A DNA stretch of 64,000 nucleotides, taken from assembly GCF_918698245.1 (NCBI RefSeq), contig NZ_CAKKMS010000001.1, forward strand, positions 1,054,001-1,118,000. The letters are read 5' to 3'. Below are positions 44,446 to 53,155 of the stretch, in pieces (within the stretch, counting starts at the first letter, position 1; each line of letters opens with the position of its first letter). The stretch is from Pedobacter sp. Bi126. GTDB lineage: Bacteria; Bacteroidota; Bacteroidia; Sphingobacteriales; Sphingobacteriaceae. The notes beneath the pieces are model-generated. The model was not told the DNA's origin. It ran no database searches and saw only the letters and a list, made by a program, of their open reading frames with translations. The translations under genes and the position numbers were made by a program.

Positions 44446-45312
44446 ATGATGAATATAGATACAAACAAAGATCAAAACTGGACCATTGAGGCAAGGGCTC
44501 CTATATTCGATTTAAAACTAAAGGAAATTTGGGCCTACCGGGATCTTCTGGTTTTGATGGTTCGCCGGGACTTTGTTTCGTTTTACAAACAAACCATATT
44601 GGGACCGTTGTGGTTTTTTATACAGCCATTATTTACAACCGTTATTTTCACTTTCGTTTTTGGTAACCTTGCTGGGATTTCTACCGACGGCCTTCCTAAG
44701 CCCTTATTTTATATGGCTGGGATCACCGCATGGAATTACTTTGCAGACTGTTTGAACAAGACCTCTACTGTTTTTAGGGACAATGCAGGGATTTTCGGAA
44801 AGGTCTATTTCCCGCGTTTAATTATGCCGCTCAGTATTGTCGCTAGTAACTTAATCCGCTTCGGAGTACAAATGTTCCTGTTTTTAATTCTAATGGCATA
44901 TTATTATTTCTCAGGCGCAAATTTTAGTGTAAGCTGGGCTATTATGCTATTTCCTTTTGTAGTAATATTAATGGCGTTACTGGGGTTAGGTGCAGGTATG
45001 ATTATTTCAGCAATGACAACGAAATATCGCGATCTGGCTTTTCTGATTGGCTTCGGTGTTCAGTTACTGATGTACGCCACAACGGTTATCTATCCTTTAT
45101 CTGAGGCAATTAAAAAGTATCCTGATTATGCCTGGATTATCGAATATAACCCAATGACCCCCATTATTGAAACTTTTAGATATGGATTTTTAGGCGAGGG
45201 CAGTTTTAGTTGGGATGGCTTTGGGTATGCTATTGTAGTTACATTGGCCCTCCTTGCATTCGGAATTGTTGTTTTCAATAAAGTGGAAAGAAATTTTGTC
45301 GATACTGTTTAA
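44446..45312 (+). CDS. wzm: ABC-2 type polysaccharide exporter permease (Wzm)
   Basis: Integral membrane subunit of an O-antigen/teichoic-acid-type ABC exporter. The 288 residues have a short cytoplasmic N-terminus with the amphipathic ELWAYRDLL-like start (EIWAYRDLLVLMVRRDFVSFYKQTILGPLWF), about six membrane helices and the conserved region KYRDLAFLIGFGVQLLMYATTVIYPLS and IIEYNPMTPIIETFRYGFL. Its ATPase partner wzt follows after one interposed acyltransferase gene, coupled by 1-bp overlaps on both sides. Confidence 0.92.
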   Translation: MMNIDTNKDQNWTIEARAPIFDLKLKEIWAYRDLLVLMVRRDFVSFYKQTILGPLWFFIQPLFTTVIFTFVFGNLAGISTDGLPKPLFYMAGITAWNYFADCLNKTSTVFRDNAGIFGKVYFPRLIMPLSIVASNLIRFGVQMFLFLILMAYYYFSGANFSVSWAIMLFPFVVILMALLGLGAGMIISAMTTKYRDLAFLIGFGVQLLMYATTVIYPLSEAIKKYPDYAWIIEYNPMTPIIETFRYGFLGEGSFSWDGFGYAIVVTLALLAFGIVVFNKVERNFVDTV

Positions 45313-46391
45313 TGGCTGCTCTCAATAACAGAATCTCTTTACTGGATTCATTCAGAGCACTTGCTATCATCCCGGTGCTTCTATACCATTTTTTTAATAG
45401 ATGGCCTACATATTATCCTTATACAACCCAATATAATTTCTTTACTTATGGTTATATGGGCGTATATTTCTTTTTCGTAATTAGTGGTTTTGTTATTTTT
45501 TATACCCTTAGCCATACAGAAACCATACTCTTGTTCTGGAAAAATAGGTTAATAAGGCTGCTCCCCTCAATGCTCATCTCCGCAGTCATCATTTATGCTT
45601 TCATGAACTTGTTTGACAGCCATAACCTTTTTCCTGCGGCACATGAGGCAAAAAATTTCGCTTTCAGCTTAACATTCATACACCCTGCCATACTGCATAC
45701 GCTCTTTAAGCAATACAATTTTGATTACCTTAACGGATCTTATTGGAGTTTATGGACTGAAATACAATTCTATGTACTGGTAAGTATAATTTTCTATTTT
45801 AATAAAACGAGGTTTCTTTCTAATTTACTGATAATCTCATTTGCATTAATAATCGCAACCCACATATTATCGGTTTATATTATTCCGAATAACCCAATTC
45901 CTTATATAAAATCGTTTATGCAGGTATTCGATCTATGGAAATTTTACCCTTATTTTATTACCGGATCACTATTCTTTATTATTTACAATCATAACAGATC
46001 ACAGAAAAAGATTCCTTTATCCGTGATTTTAGCGCTAATTGCGTTTATAGCCTATACAATATATTTTTTTGATCAAAATATAGGCAGGATTATATTGATT
46101 ATATTTTTCGGATTATTCGGCGTGTTCTGTTATTTTCCAAAATATCTAAAACCGCTAAAAAACAAATACATTTTAGATATAGGAGTATCCTCATATTTCC
46201 TATATTTAATTCACGAGCCTATTGGTGTTTTACTTATAAATAAATTTGGCAAACACTTTTATCCAGCCGAGTTCATGTTACCAACTATATTGATTATCAT
46301 TCTCTGTTCAATCAGTATTTTTTATCATAAGGCAGTTGAATGGAGATTTAAACCTGTGCTGAACAGGATTTTAAGGAAAAAAATTATTTAA
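45312..46391 (+). CDS. Acyltransferase 3 family membrane protein
   Basis: A 359-residue polytopic membrane acyltransferase (OafA/WecH-like). It begins NRISLLDSFRALAIIPVLLYHFFNRW with the catalytic-type His in the first helices, then YMGVYFFFVISGFVIFYTL and NRLIRLLPSMLISAV, the family's R-x-x-R region; about ten helices follow. Members add acetyl or other acyl groups to surface glycans. It is placed between wzm and wzt, coupled to both by TAATG overlaps, an unusual split of the exporter pair. Confidence 0.9.
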   Translation: MAALNNRISLLDSFRALAIIPVLLYHFFNRWPTYYPYTTQYNFFTYGYMGVYFFFVISGFVIFYTLSHTETILLFWKNRLIRLLPSMLISAVIIYAFMNLFDSHNLFPAAHEAKNFAFSLTFIHPAILHTLFKQYNFDYLNGSYWSLWTEIQFYVLVSIIFYFNKTRFLSNLLIISFALIIATHILSVYIIPNNPIPYIKSFMQVFDLWKFYPYFITGSLFFIIYNHNRSQKKIPLSVILALIAFIAYTIYFFDQNIGRIILIIFFGLFGVFCYFPKYLKPLKNKYILDIGVSSYFLYLIHEPIGVLLINKFGKHFYPAEFMLPTILIIILCSISIFYHKAVEWRFKPVLNRILRKKII

Positions 46392-47653
46392 TGAATAACA
46401 TTGCCATAAAAGTAGAAAACCTGAGCAAAGCTTATCAATTGGGGCAGATCGGTACCGGTACGATCAGCCGTGATCTGGAGCGATGGTATGCACACATACG
46501 CGGGAAAGAAGATCCTTTTTTACGCATAGGTGAAAGCAATAACCAACACACTAAAAGTGACAGTGATGTGGTCTGGAGCTTAAAGGACATCAACTTTGAA
46601 ATTGAACAAGGTGACGCAGTTGGTATTATTGGCCGCAATGGTGCAGGCAAAAGCACATTACTTAAAATACTCAGTAAAGTCACTGCACCTACAACTGGCA
46701 AAATCAGTGGCAGGGGTAGAATAGCTAGTTTATTGGAAGTGGGTACAGGCTTTCATCCAGAACTATCCGGACGCGAAAACATCTTTTTGAACGGCGCCAT
46801 TCTCGGCATGCGCAAAAAAGAAATCCAACGAAAACTGGAAGAGATTGTCGATTTCGCAGGGATTGAGCGTTATTTAGACACTCCTGTTAAACGATACTCA
46901 TCTGGGATGTACGTGCGCTTGGCTTTCGCTGTTGCTGCGCACCTGGAATCGGAGATTTTGATCGTAGATGAGGTATTGGCTGTTGGTGATGCGGAGTTCC
47001 AGAAAAAGTGTTTGGGCAAAATGGGTGAAGTGAGTAGAGGTGAAGGCAGAACGGTATTGTTTGTAAGCCACAATATGGGGGCAGTGAAGCAATTATGTCG
47101 TACTGGAGTTATTCTAGACCAAGGTTCAATGTTAACACAAGGAAATATCGACAGAGTTATTAAAACCTATGTACAGCTACAGCAATCAAGTAAGCAGCCG
47201 TTCTATAAAAATCTGAATGAAAACGCAAATATTCTAAAAATAAATACTGAAGATGGAAATCAATCTCGCAAGATTAGTTTTGAACATGATGAAAATATAA
47301 TACTACGCTTAAACTGCATGATAGATTCACGATGTATTGACGCATTAATTGGAATAAAAATACTAGACACTTTAGACAGGTGTATATTCACATCCGAACA
47401 GCAGATAAATGAACTGGTTAGCAGCACAGGCATAACAGAATTTACCGTCACCATACCTAATAATCTTTTGACACCAGGTGATTATAAAGCATCCATTGCA
47501 ATACACATTCCCAATGTTCAGATAATTGAACAAATTATAGACAAAATTTTCTTTGAAGTGTTAGAAACAGGTACTGATTTTCATCTATTTTCTGGAGCTG
47601 ACTATGGATGTGTATTTGCTGACTGTAGATGGGATACTATTAATTCAAAATAA
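46391..47653 (+). CDS. wzt: Polysaccharide ABC exporter ATPase with C-terminal glycan-binding domain (Wzt)
   Basis: Nucleotide-binding subunit of the Wzm/Wzt exporter. Of 420 residues, the first 270 are the ATPase: a long N-terminal insert before the P-loop, Walker A GRNGAGKST (about 81-89), signature YSSGMYVRLAFA (about 169), Walker B EILIVDEVLAVGDAEFQKK and FVSHNMGAVKQLC. The remaining 150 form a beta-rich domain (ILRLNCMIDSRCIDALIGI ... TPGDYKASIAIHIPN) like the Wzt C-terminal domains that read a non-reducing-end cap. This suggests recognition of a modified chain end. Confidence 0.93.
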   Translation: MNNIAIKVENLSKAYQLGQIGTGTISRDLERWYAHIRGKEDPFLRIGESNNQHTKSDSDVVWSLKDINFEIEQGDAVGIIGRNGAGKSTLLKILSKVTAPTTGKISGRGRIASLLEVGTGFHPELSGRENIFLNGAILGMRKKEIQRKLEEIVDFAGIERYLDTPVKRYSSGMYVRLAFAVAAHLESEILIVDEVLAVGDAEFQKKCLGKMGEVSRGEGRTVLFVSHNMGAVKQLCRTGVILDQGSMLTQGNIDRVIKTYVQLQQSSKQPFYKNLNENANILKINTEDGNQSRKISFEHDENIILRLNCMIDSRCIDALIGIKILDTLDRCIFTSEQQINELVSSTGITEFTVTIPNNLLTPGDYKASIAIHIPNVQIIEQIIDKIFFEVLETGTDFHLFSGADYGCVFADCRWDTINSK

Positions 47654-47668
47654 TAATTTTAAAAAAAT

Positions 47669-48772
47669 ATGGATATAACTATCCCAGTGTATCAACCATC
47701 TCTAAATGGAAACGAAAAAAAGTATGTCAATGAATGTTTAGATTCAACATGGATATCGTCAAAGGGAAAATTTATAAATCAGTTTGAAGATGCTTTCTCT
47801 GCTTTTATTAATGTAAAATATGCCGCAGCTGTGTCCAACGGTACAGTGGCACTGCACGTCGCCTTAATTGCTTTAGGTATCGGGCCAGGCGATGAGGTAA
47901 TTGTACCAACACTTACCTATATAGCATCTGTAAATGCCATAAGTTATACTGGCGCCAAAGCGGTCTTCGTTGATTCACTTGTAGACACCTGGCAAATGGA
48001 CCCAGGTGATGTAGTGAGTAAAATAACATCAAAAACAAAGGCAATAATGGCTGTTCATCTCTATGGACACCCGTGTGAAATGGACTCCCTTAAAAAGATA
48101 GCAACAGAGCATAAATTCTTCCTGGTAGAAGATTGTGCTGAAGCAATTGGCAGTGAGTACAAAGGAAAACATGTTGGCACTTTTGGAGATATAGCAACAT
48201 TTAGTTTTTTTGGGAACAAAATGATTACGACAGGTGAAGGTGGTATGGTTGTCACAAATGATCAAAATCTTCATGAAAGGGTTCTTCACTTTAAAGGACA
48301 GGGACTTTCAAAAAACACCTTCTACTGGCATGATGTTATTGGCTATAATTATAGAATGACAAATATTTGCGCTGCAATTGGACTTGCACAGTTGGAACAG
48401 GTAGAGTATTTCATCCGTAGAAAAATCCAAATAGCCGAACTATACCAGGAAAAACTTAAGGATTTACCAGTTAGGTTCCACACAGCTTGTAAAGAGGTCA
48501 AACATACATTTTGGATGTGTTCTATATTGATAACAAATGGTGTCAACCGTGATCTTCTTAGAAATTATCTTACTGAAAGGGGAATAGAAACCCGTCCGTT
48601 ATTTTTTCCAATTCACACGATGCCAATGTATTTAAATAAGATACATAATTTTCAAGTAGCCGTTGAATTGAGCTCTAAGGGAATAAATCTGCCTAGCTAC
48701 CCAACATTGACAGATACTCAGGTTATCGAGGTTTCAAACCAGATCAGATTTTTTTTTGATGAGAACAATTAA
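47669..48772 (+). CDS. DegT/DnrJ/EryC1 aminotransferase, perosamine-synthase-like
   Basis: PLP-dependent sugar aminotransferase of 367 residues. Motifs: TYIASVNAISYTGAKAVFVDS, LVEDCAEAIGSEYKGKHVGTFGDIATFSFFGNK with the PLP lysine at about residue 184, ITTGEGGMVVTNDQ, and HDVIGYNYRMTNICAAIGLAQLEQ. This wording is very close to GDP-perosamine synthase (Per/RfbE), which makes GDP-4-amino-4,6-dideoxymannose. No gmd or mannose-1-P guanylyltransferase is in the window, so the substrate must come from elsewhere; a different 4-keto sugar is possible. A GNAT gene overlaps its 3' end. Confidence 0.88.
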   Translation: MDITIPVYQPSLNGNEKKYVNECLDSTWISSKGKFINQFEDAFSAFINVKYAAAVSNGTVALHVALIALGIGPGDEVIVPTLTYIASVNAISYTGAKAVFVDSLVDTWQMDPGDVVSKITSKTKAIMAVHLYGHPCEMDSLKKIATEHKFFLVEDCAEAIGSEYKGKHVGTFGDIATFSFFGNKMITTGEGGMVVTNDQNLHERVLHFKGQGLSKNTFYWHDVIGYNYRMTNICAAIGLAQLEQVEYFIRRKIQIAELYQEKLKDLPVRFHTACKEVKHTFWMCSILITNGVNRDLLRNYLTERGIETRPLFFPIHTMPMYLNKIHNFQVAVELSSKGINLPSYPTLTDTQVIEVSNQIRFFFDENN

Positions 48773-49181
48773 ATTTATTAACGCGGATGTACAGTCGGTC
48801 CGTCTGTTTATTGAAGATTTAAAACAAGGGGCTGAGAATTTCCGTTATTTTCAATCGAGACCAATCGAAATCATACACAACCACCTAGCTACAATTTTAA
48901 TATTAAATGAATCAGATTATCCCGTAGCCTATGGCCATTTAGAAAAGGAAGGCGATATTCTATGGTTAGGTTTAGCCGTAGCAGATAGATATGTTAACCA
49001 AGGTCTTGGTAATAAAATGATGAATAGATTAATCGATCTAGCAAAACAAAATGATGAAACGGCTATCTCCCTTTCGGTTGACAAAACAAATTTAAAAGCA
49101 CAAAAGCTTTATTTAAACCACGGATTTCAAAAGTCACTGGAAACTAAAACTACAGCTTTATATAACTTGAGGTTAAATTGA
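48759..49181 (+). CDS. GNAT-family acetyltransferase, probably amino-sugar modifying
   Basis: A 140-residue GNAT protein. The acetyl-CoA-binding stretch is seen as LWLGLAVADRYVNQGLGNKMMNRLIDLAK (Q-x-x-G-x-G/K type loop), followed by SLSVDKTNLKAQKLYLNHGFQKS. The ATG at 48759 lies within the 3' end of the aminotransferase gene (14-bp overlap), so the two are translationally coupled. Context suggests that it acylates the amino group installed by that enzyme. The following glycosyltransferase starts with a TTGA overlap. Confidence 0.82.
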   Translation: MRTIKFINADVQSVRLFIEDLKQGAENFRYFQSRPIEIIHNHLATILILNESDYPVAYGHLEKEGDILWLGLAVADRYVNQGLGNKMMNRLIDLAKQNDETAISLSVDKTNLKAQKLYLNHGFQKSLETKTTALYNLRLN

Positions 49182-50350
49182 ATATTTTATACTACATCCC
49201 TAATATTAATCAGGAAATGGGCGGAATAAGGCAGTATGCTGTAGCATTACTGAAAATTTTAGCCAACAATAAAAGAGATCACTATTTTGTTTTACATCAC
49301 AATAACGACCCTGAAATAGTAGCGATCATAAACGACTATGAGCAAGTCAAACTAGTAAAATTAATTTCACCCATTTCACTGAAGATTTTTAATAAACTCA
49401 GGAATTACCTGCTCCCCTCATTTATAAAAAATATAGATATTGAGCAATTTTCGTTAAACACACTCTGCAAAAAACATACCATCGAAATTATTCATTGTCC
49501 ATATCAATATCTACCAATGGTTAAGGGGGTTAAATCTATTTGTACAATGCACGATGTTCAGGAATTACATTATCCAGAATATTTTTCAGCAGAAGACAGG
49601 GCTTTTCGTGCGGTTCAATATTTAAATTACATTAAAAATGCGGACTGCATTCTTGTTAGTTATCAGCATATAAAAGCTGATCTAGTCAAATTTTTCAAAG
49701 TTGATGAGGCTAATGTGAAGGTGTGTTTATTAGATATGGAAAATTTATGGTTGGATAAATTTAATGAACAGGATATATCAGAACTTACCCAGTTCAATCT
49801 ACCAAAAAAGTTTCTTTTTCTTCCTTCAAATACCTGGGAACATAAAAATCATTTAAACTTATTTAAAGCCTTAGTACAATTGCAAAAACAATCGGCAGAG
49901 GATATTACATTGGTATGTACCGGGCATAAAACCGATTATTATTATAGCCATCTTCTGCCATATATTGAAAGCAATAACTTGCAGGATAAAATCTATTTTC
50001 TTGGAATCGTTGATGAGGTTACCCTATATAGCTTATATAAAAGCTGTGCAGGAGTTGTTGTACCAACACTTTATGAAGCAGGGAGTTTTCCGTTGATGGA
50101 AGCGCTTTTGTTGGGTATCCCTGTTATATGCTCCGACACAACATCTCTACCTGATACAATCAATGATGATAACTTTATTTTCAATCCAAATGACATAGAC
50201 TCAATAAGCAATAAAGTTTTTCAGCTATGGAATGATGATACTTTTAGAACGCTTTCATCACGTAATGGAAAAAAACAATCTCACAAACTGAGAAACAGTG
50301 GGGCATTGAATAATTTAAAATCAGTTTATTCTGAGTTATCAATAAAATAA
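49178..50350 (+). CDS. Family 4 glycosyltransferase
   Basis: A 390-residue GT-B enzyme starting with TTG overlapping the previous stop (TTGA). N-terminus ILYYIPNINQEMGGIRQYAVALLKIL is GT4-like; the donor domain has FLPSNTWEHKNHLNLFKALVQL, DKIYFLGIVDEVTLYSLYKSC and VPTLYEAGSFPLMEALLLGIPVIC, which has the E-x7-E arrangement of retaining GT4s such as mannosyltransferases. Specificity unknown. Confidence 0.88.
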   Translation: MNILYYIPNINQEMGGIRQYAVALLKILANNKRDHYFVLHHNNDPEIVAIINDYEQVKLVKLISPISLKIFNKLRNYLLPSFIKNIDIEQFSLNTLCKKHTIEIIHCPYQYLPMVKGVKSICTMHDVQELHYPEYFSAEDRAFRAVQYLNYIKNADCILVSYQHIKADLVKFFKVDEANVKVCLLDMENLWLDKFNEQDISELTQFNLPKKFLFLPSNTWEHKNHLNLFKALVQLQKQSAEDITLVCTGHKTDYYYSHLLPYIESNNLQDKIYFLGIVDEVTLYSLYKSCAGVVVPTLYEAGSFPLMEALLLGIPVICSDTTSLPDTINDDNFIFNPNDIDSISNKVFQLWNDDTFRTLSSRNGKKQSHKLRNSGALNNLKSVYSELSIK

Positions 50351-50356
50351 TAGAAT

Positions 50357-51181
50357 TTGCAGGGTTCATTACTTTCTATCATCATCCCCACATTCAATTC
50401 GGAAAAAACAATTGCCGAATGCATAAAGTCAATCCTTGTCCAGAGTTTTGAAAACATTGAAGTTTTGATTATTGATGGATGCTCAACTGACAAAACAATC
50501 GAGATTATTCAGCAATATGAATCTCAGCTGCCAATAAAATATTATATCGAAAAAGATGAAGGGATATATGATGCCATGAATAAAGGAATAGAAAAAGCTG
50601 GTGGCTCTTATCTCTATTTTCTGGGAAGTGATGACACCATCTATGATCAAAATGTTATGCTGGGAATTGCTGAACTCATAAGTCAGGGGAACGAAAAAGT
50701 CATCTATGGGAACATAAAAATGAACGGCAGGCATGAGTTCATTAAAGATGGCACTGTTTACGGTGGTGAGTTTGACCTAAAAAGACTGCTCAGTCACAAC
50801 ATTCCCCATCAGGGCATATTCTACCCTAAAAGTCTTTTCGCAAAAATCGGAAGTTTTAACCCAAAATACGAGGTATTGGCAGATCATGACCTTAATTTAA
50901 GGGCATTCGCAGAATTTACTTTTAAATATGTTGATCATATAATCGCGAATTTCACGCTAGGAGGTACAAGCAGCCTTCAAAAAGATGAAGAATTTGAAAA
51001 GGATAAGATTAAAAATTTCATAAAATACTATCTAAATAAAATACATAGAAAAGAATTCATCCCATTAAGATTTTATGTACAGCAAGCTGCATTCAATAAC
51101 GGGGCTAAAGTAAGTATACTTACCAGGTTATACCTGATCTTTGTTTACGCCAAACTTAAAATTCAATCTCTATATTATTGA
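50357..51181 (+). CDS. Family 2 glycosyltransferase
   Basis: A 274-residue GT-A transferase: LSIIIPTFNSEKTIAECIKSI, EVLIIDGCSTDKTIEIIQQ, EKDEGIYDAMNKGIEKAGGSYLYFLGSDD (DxD-equivalent GSDD) and LSHNIPHQGIFYPKSLF. It resembles WcaA/WcaE-like enzymes and the GT2 at 32960. The first codon is TTG, six bp after the preceding gene; a later start is unlikely because the fold begins at residue 5. Confidence 0.88.
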   Translation: MQGSLLSIIIPTFNSEKTIAECIKSILVQSFENIEVLIIDGCSTDKTIEIIQQYESQLPIKYYIEKDEGIYDAMNKGIEKAGGSYLYFLGSDDTIYDQNVMLGIAELISQGNEKVIYGNIKMNGRHEFIKDGTVYGGEFDLKRLLSHNIPHQGIFYPKSLFAKIGSFNPKYEVLADHDLNLRAFAEFTFKYVDHIIANFTLGGTSSLQKDEEFEKDKIKNFIKYYLNKIHRKEFIPLRFYVQQAAFNNGAKVSILTRLYLIFVYAKLKIQSLYY

Positions 51182-52062
51182 TTTCAATTATTATATGTTC
51201 GAGAAACGAACGACTTGACCCAAAATTGGTTTCGAATATCAATTCAACCATAGGTGTTCCTTTTGAAATCATAGCGGTTGACAACTCGGCCAATAACCTC
51301 ACAATTTTTGAAGCCTATAACATTGGGGTATCAAAAAGTAGCGGTTCCATTTTGTGCTTTATGCATGACGATGTTTTATACCATACCCAAAATTGGGGAG
51401 ATAAAGTCCATACGTATTTTGAAAACGAGAGAACAGGCGCCATAGGCATTGCAGGCAGTCCTTATGTTCCACAAATGTTAGGTTCTTGGTGGGGAGGAAA
51501 CTTGGTCAATCAGCAATTATTAGATACCAAAAGCAAAACCCCAACACTCCAAACAAAATCTGTGTCGGGCAACAATCAAGACAAGAGCGAAGTTATCGTA
51601 TTGGATGGCGTTTGGATCTGTATAAAAAAGAGTCTCTTTGAAACCATCTGTTTTGACAGCTCAACTTTTAATGATTATCATTTCTATGATATAGATATTT
51701 GCCTGCAGATCCACCAAATGGATTTCAAGATATTTGTTGTATATGACATATTGATCGAACATTTATCAAGCGGAAAACTAAATTCACAATGGATAATTAA
51801 CGTCAATAAATTTAATGAAAAATGGAAGAGAAAGTTACCACTCGCCTCCGTCAGCCTTTCTTACAATAATAGGTGCCAAGCTGAATTTAAAACACTTAAT
51901 GAGTATGTAATGATATTACTTGCCAATAAATTTTCTAGAAAGAAGGCTTATAGACTGGCGATTGCTCAGACCTTAAGATTCTATAAAGGATTTTTTTTCT
52001 ACAAAACGCCTTATTACTTATTTAAGTATTTAAGAGGTATGTTATCGAATAGTCCAAGTTAG
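51178..52062 (+). CDS. Glycosyltransferase, GT2-like (Glyco_tranf_2_5 type)
   Basis: A 294-residue protein beginning at TTG in a TTGA overlap: MISIIICSRNERLDPKLVSNI, IIAVDNSANNLTIFEAYNIGVSKSSGSILCFMHDDVLY (MHDD metal site), GAIGIAGSPYVPQMLGSWWGG, VIVLDGVWICIKKSLF, and FNDYHFYDIDICLQIHQMDFKIFVVYDILIEHLSSG. These blocks are those of GT-A proteins found in streptococcal and Bacteroidota surface-glycan loci. A C-terminal tail with basic residues may bind membrane. Specificity unknown. Confidence 0.82.
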   Translation: MISIIICSRNERLDPKLVSNINSTIGVPFEIIAVDNSANNLTIFEAYNIGVSKSSGSILCFMHDDVLYHTQNWGDKVHTYFENERTGAIGIAGSPYVPQMLGSWWGGNLVNQQLLDTKSKTPTLQTKSVSGNNQDKSEVIVLDGVWICIKKSLFETICFDSSTFNDYHFYDIDICLQIHQMDFKIFVVYDILIEHLSSGKLNSQWIINVNKFNEKWKRKLPLASVSLSYNNRCQAEFKTLNEYVMILLANKFSRKKAYRLAIAQTLRFYKGFFFYKTPYYLFKYLRGMLSNSPS

Positions 52063-52071
52063 CCGACATCT

Positions 52072-53151
52072 ATGAAAAAAATTAAAAACATGTCTGCATT
52101 TTATGGCACTTTTAATATGGAGATGATTCCCTTGGACGCCATTGATGTTAGCGAACTGGCTCAACAATTTATAAAAGAAGATCGTATTTCAATACAGAAT
52201 AAATGCAATTTTTCTCAATTATTTGACCGCACTGAAACAGAGGATAAAAAATTTCTGCAAATAATTATAGAGGATAAAATCTATAACATTGCTGACGACC
52301 ATTACCCCTTGGATATTGATATTGATTTAACAAACCCGAAGAACAACATTAAAATTGTTTATTATGTTTTCATAAATCCCAACTCAAATTGGCAAGGTAT
52401 TATTTCGGGTCAATTGCTGCAATTAAAAAGTTATGGAATATTATCTGAAGCTGATTTATATATACATGTTACAGATTGTTTCAATTTATTACCTAAGGTT
52501 AAGAGCTTAATAAAGGAAATAGCTCCATCTGCTGTAATAAGTTCTAACGATAAGAATCTTTTTGAATACCCTGGCATAAAGCTCATACACGATTTGGCTC
52601 TTCAATTTCCAAAAGACAACTTCATTTACCTTCACACCAAAGGAATGGCACACAACATGCATTCAAGATCAACCGAGGAGATATCTCTTTTGGCCAACAC
52701 CTTTGAAAACTGGCGAAAGAATCTTCAATTGCTAAACAAAAATGGAATACACAAAATTGGCTTATTCCCTGCCATTCTAAAAGAAAATAAGGAAAACAAC
52801 GGATATGCAGGTGGCTGGATCTGGTATAATTATTGGTATGCTTCGGGAGAATACCTATCAAATTGCCCCTCTCCTGCTCAGACCACAGATCGTTATTATT
52901 ATGAAGGTTGGCTATCCTTACAGAATCAAAACCCTTTGATAAAACCTGCTGATTGTTTAAGCTTATACAGGATAAAAAATATGTCGAAAAACTATTTTTC
53001 TCCAACTGAAGCAGATTTTCATTTAAACTTCATTTCTAGGCAGCGCCTTCATTTAACAAAACGGATCCTTCAGCTTTTTGGAAGTCCAAGGCTGGCACAC
53101 TATTATTATAAAACCGCCTCTCATTTAAAAAACATTCTCGGGAGAAAGTAA
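52072..53151 (+). CDS. Putative glycosyltransferase with HTKG motif
   Basis: A 359-residue protein not assignable to a classical GT family by eye. The core (about residues 95-290) reads IKIVYYVFINPNSNWQGIISGQLLQLKSYGIL, then EADLYIHVTDC, GIKLIHDLALQFPKDNFIYLHTKGM (HTKG) and GYAGGWIWYNYWYASGEYL. The HTKG block together with a W/Y-rich C-terminal region resembles uncharacterised glycosyltransferase-like proteins in polysaccharide loci. The N-terminal 95 residues are variable. Position between two GT2 genes supports a transferase role; function is inferred. Confidence 0.6.
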   Translation: MKKIKNMSAFYGTFNMEMIPLDAIDVSELAQQFIKEDRISIQNKCNFSQLFDRTETEDKKFLQIIIEDKIYNIADDHYPLDIDIDLTNPKNNIKIVYYVFINPNSNWQGIISGQLLQLKSYGILSEADLYIHVTDCFNLLPKVKSLIKEIAPSAVISSNDKNLFEYPGIKLIHDLALQFPKDNFIYLHTKGMAHNMHSRSTEEISLLANTFENWRKNLQLLNKNGIHKIGLFPAILKENKENNGYAGGWIWYNYWYASGEYLSNCPSPAQTTDRYYYEGWLSLQNQNPLIKPADCLSLYRIKNMSKNYFSPTEADFHLNFISRQRLHLTKRILQLFGSPRLAHYYYKTASHLKNILGRK

Positions 53152-53155
53152 AACA

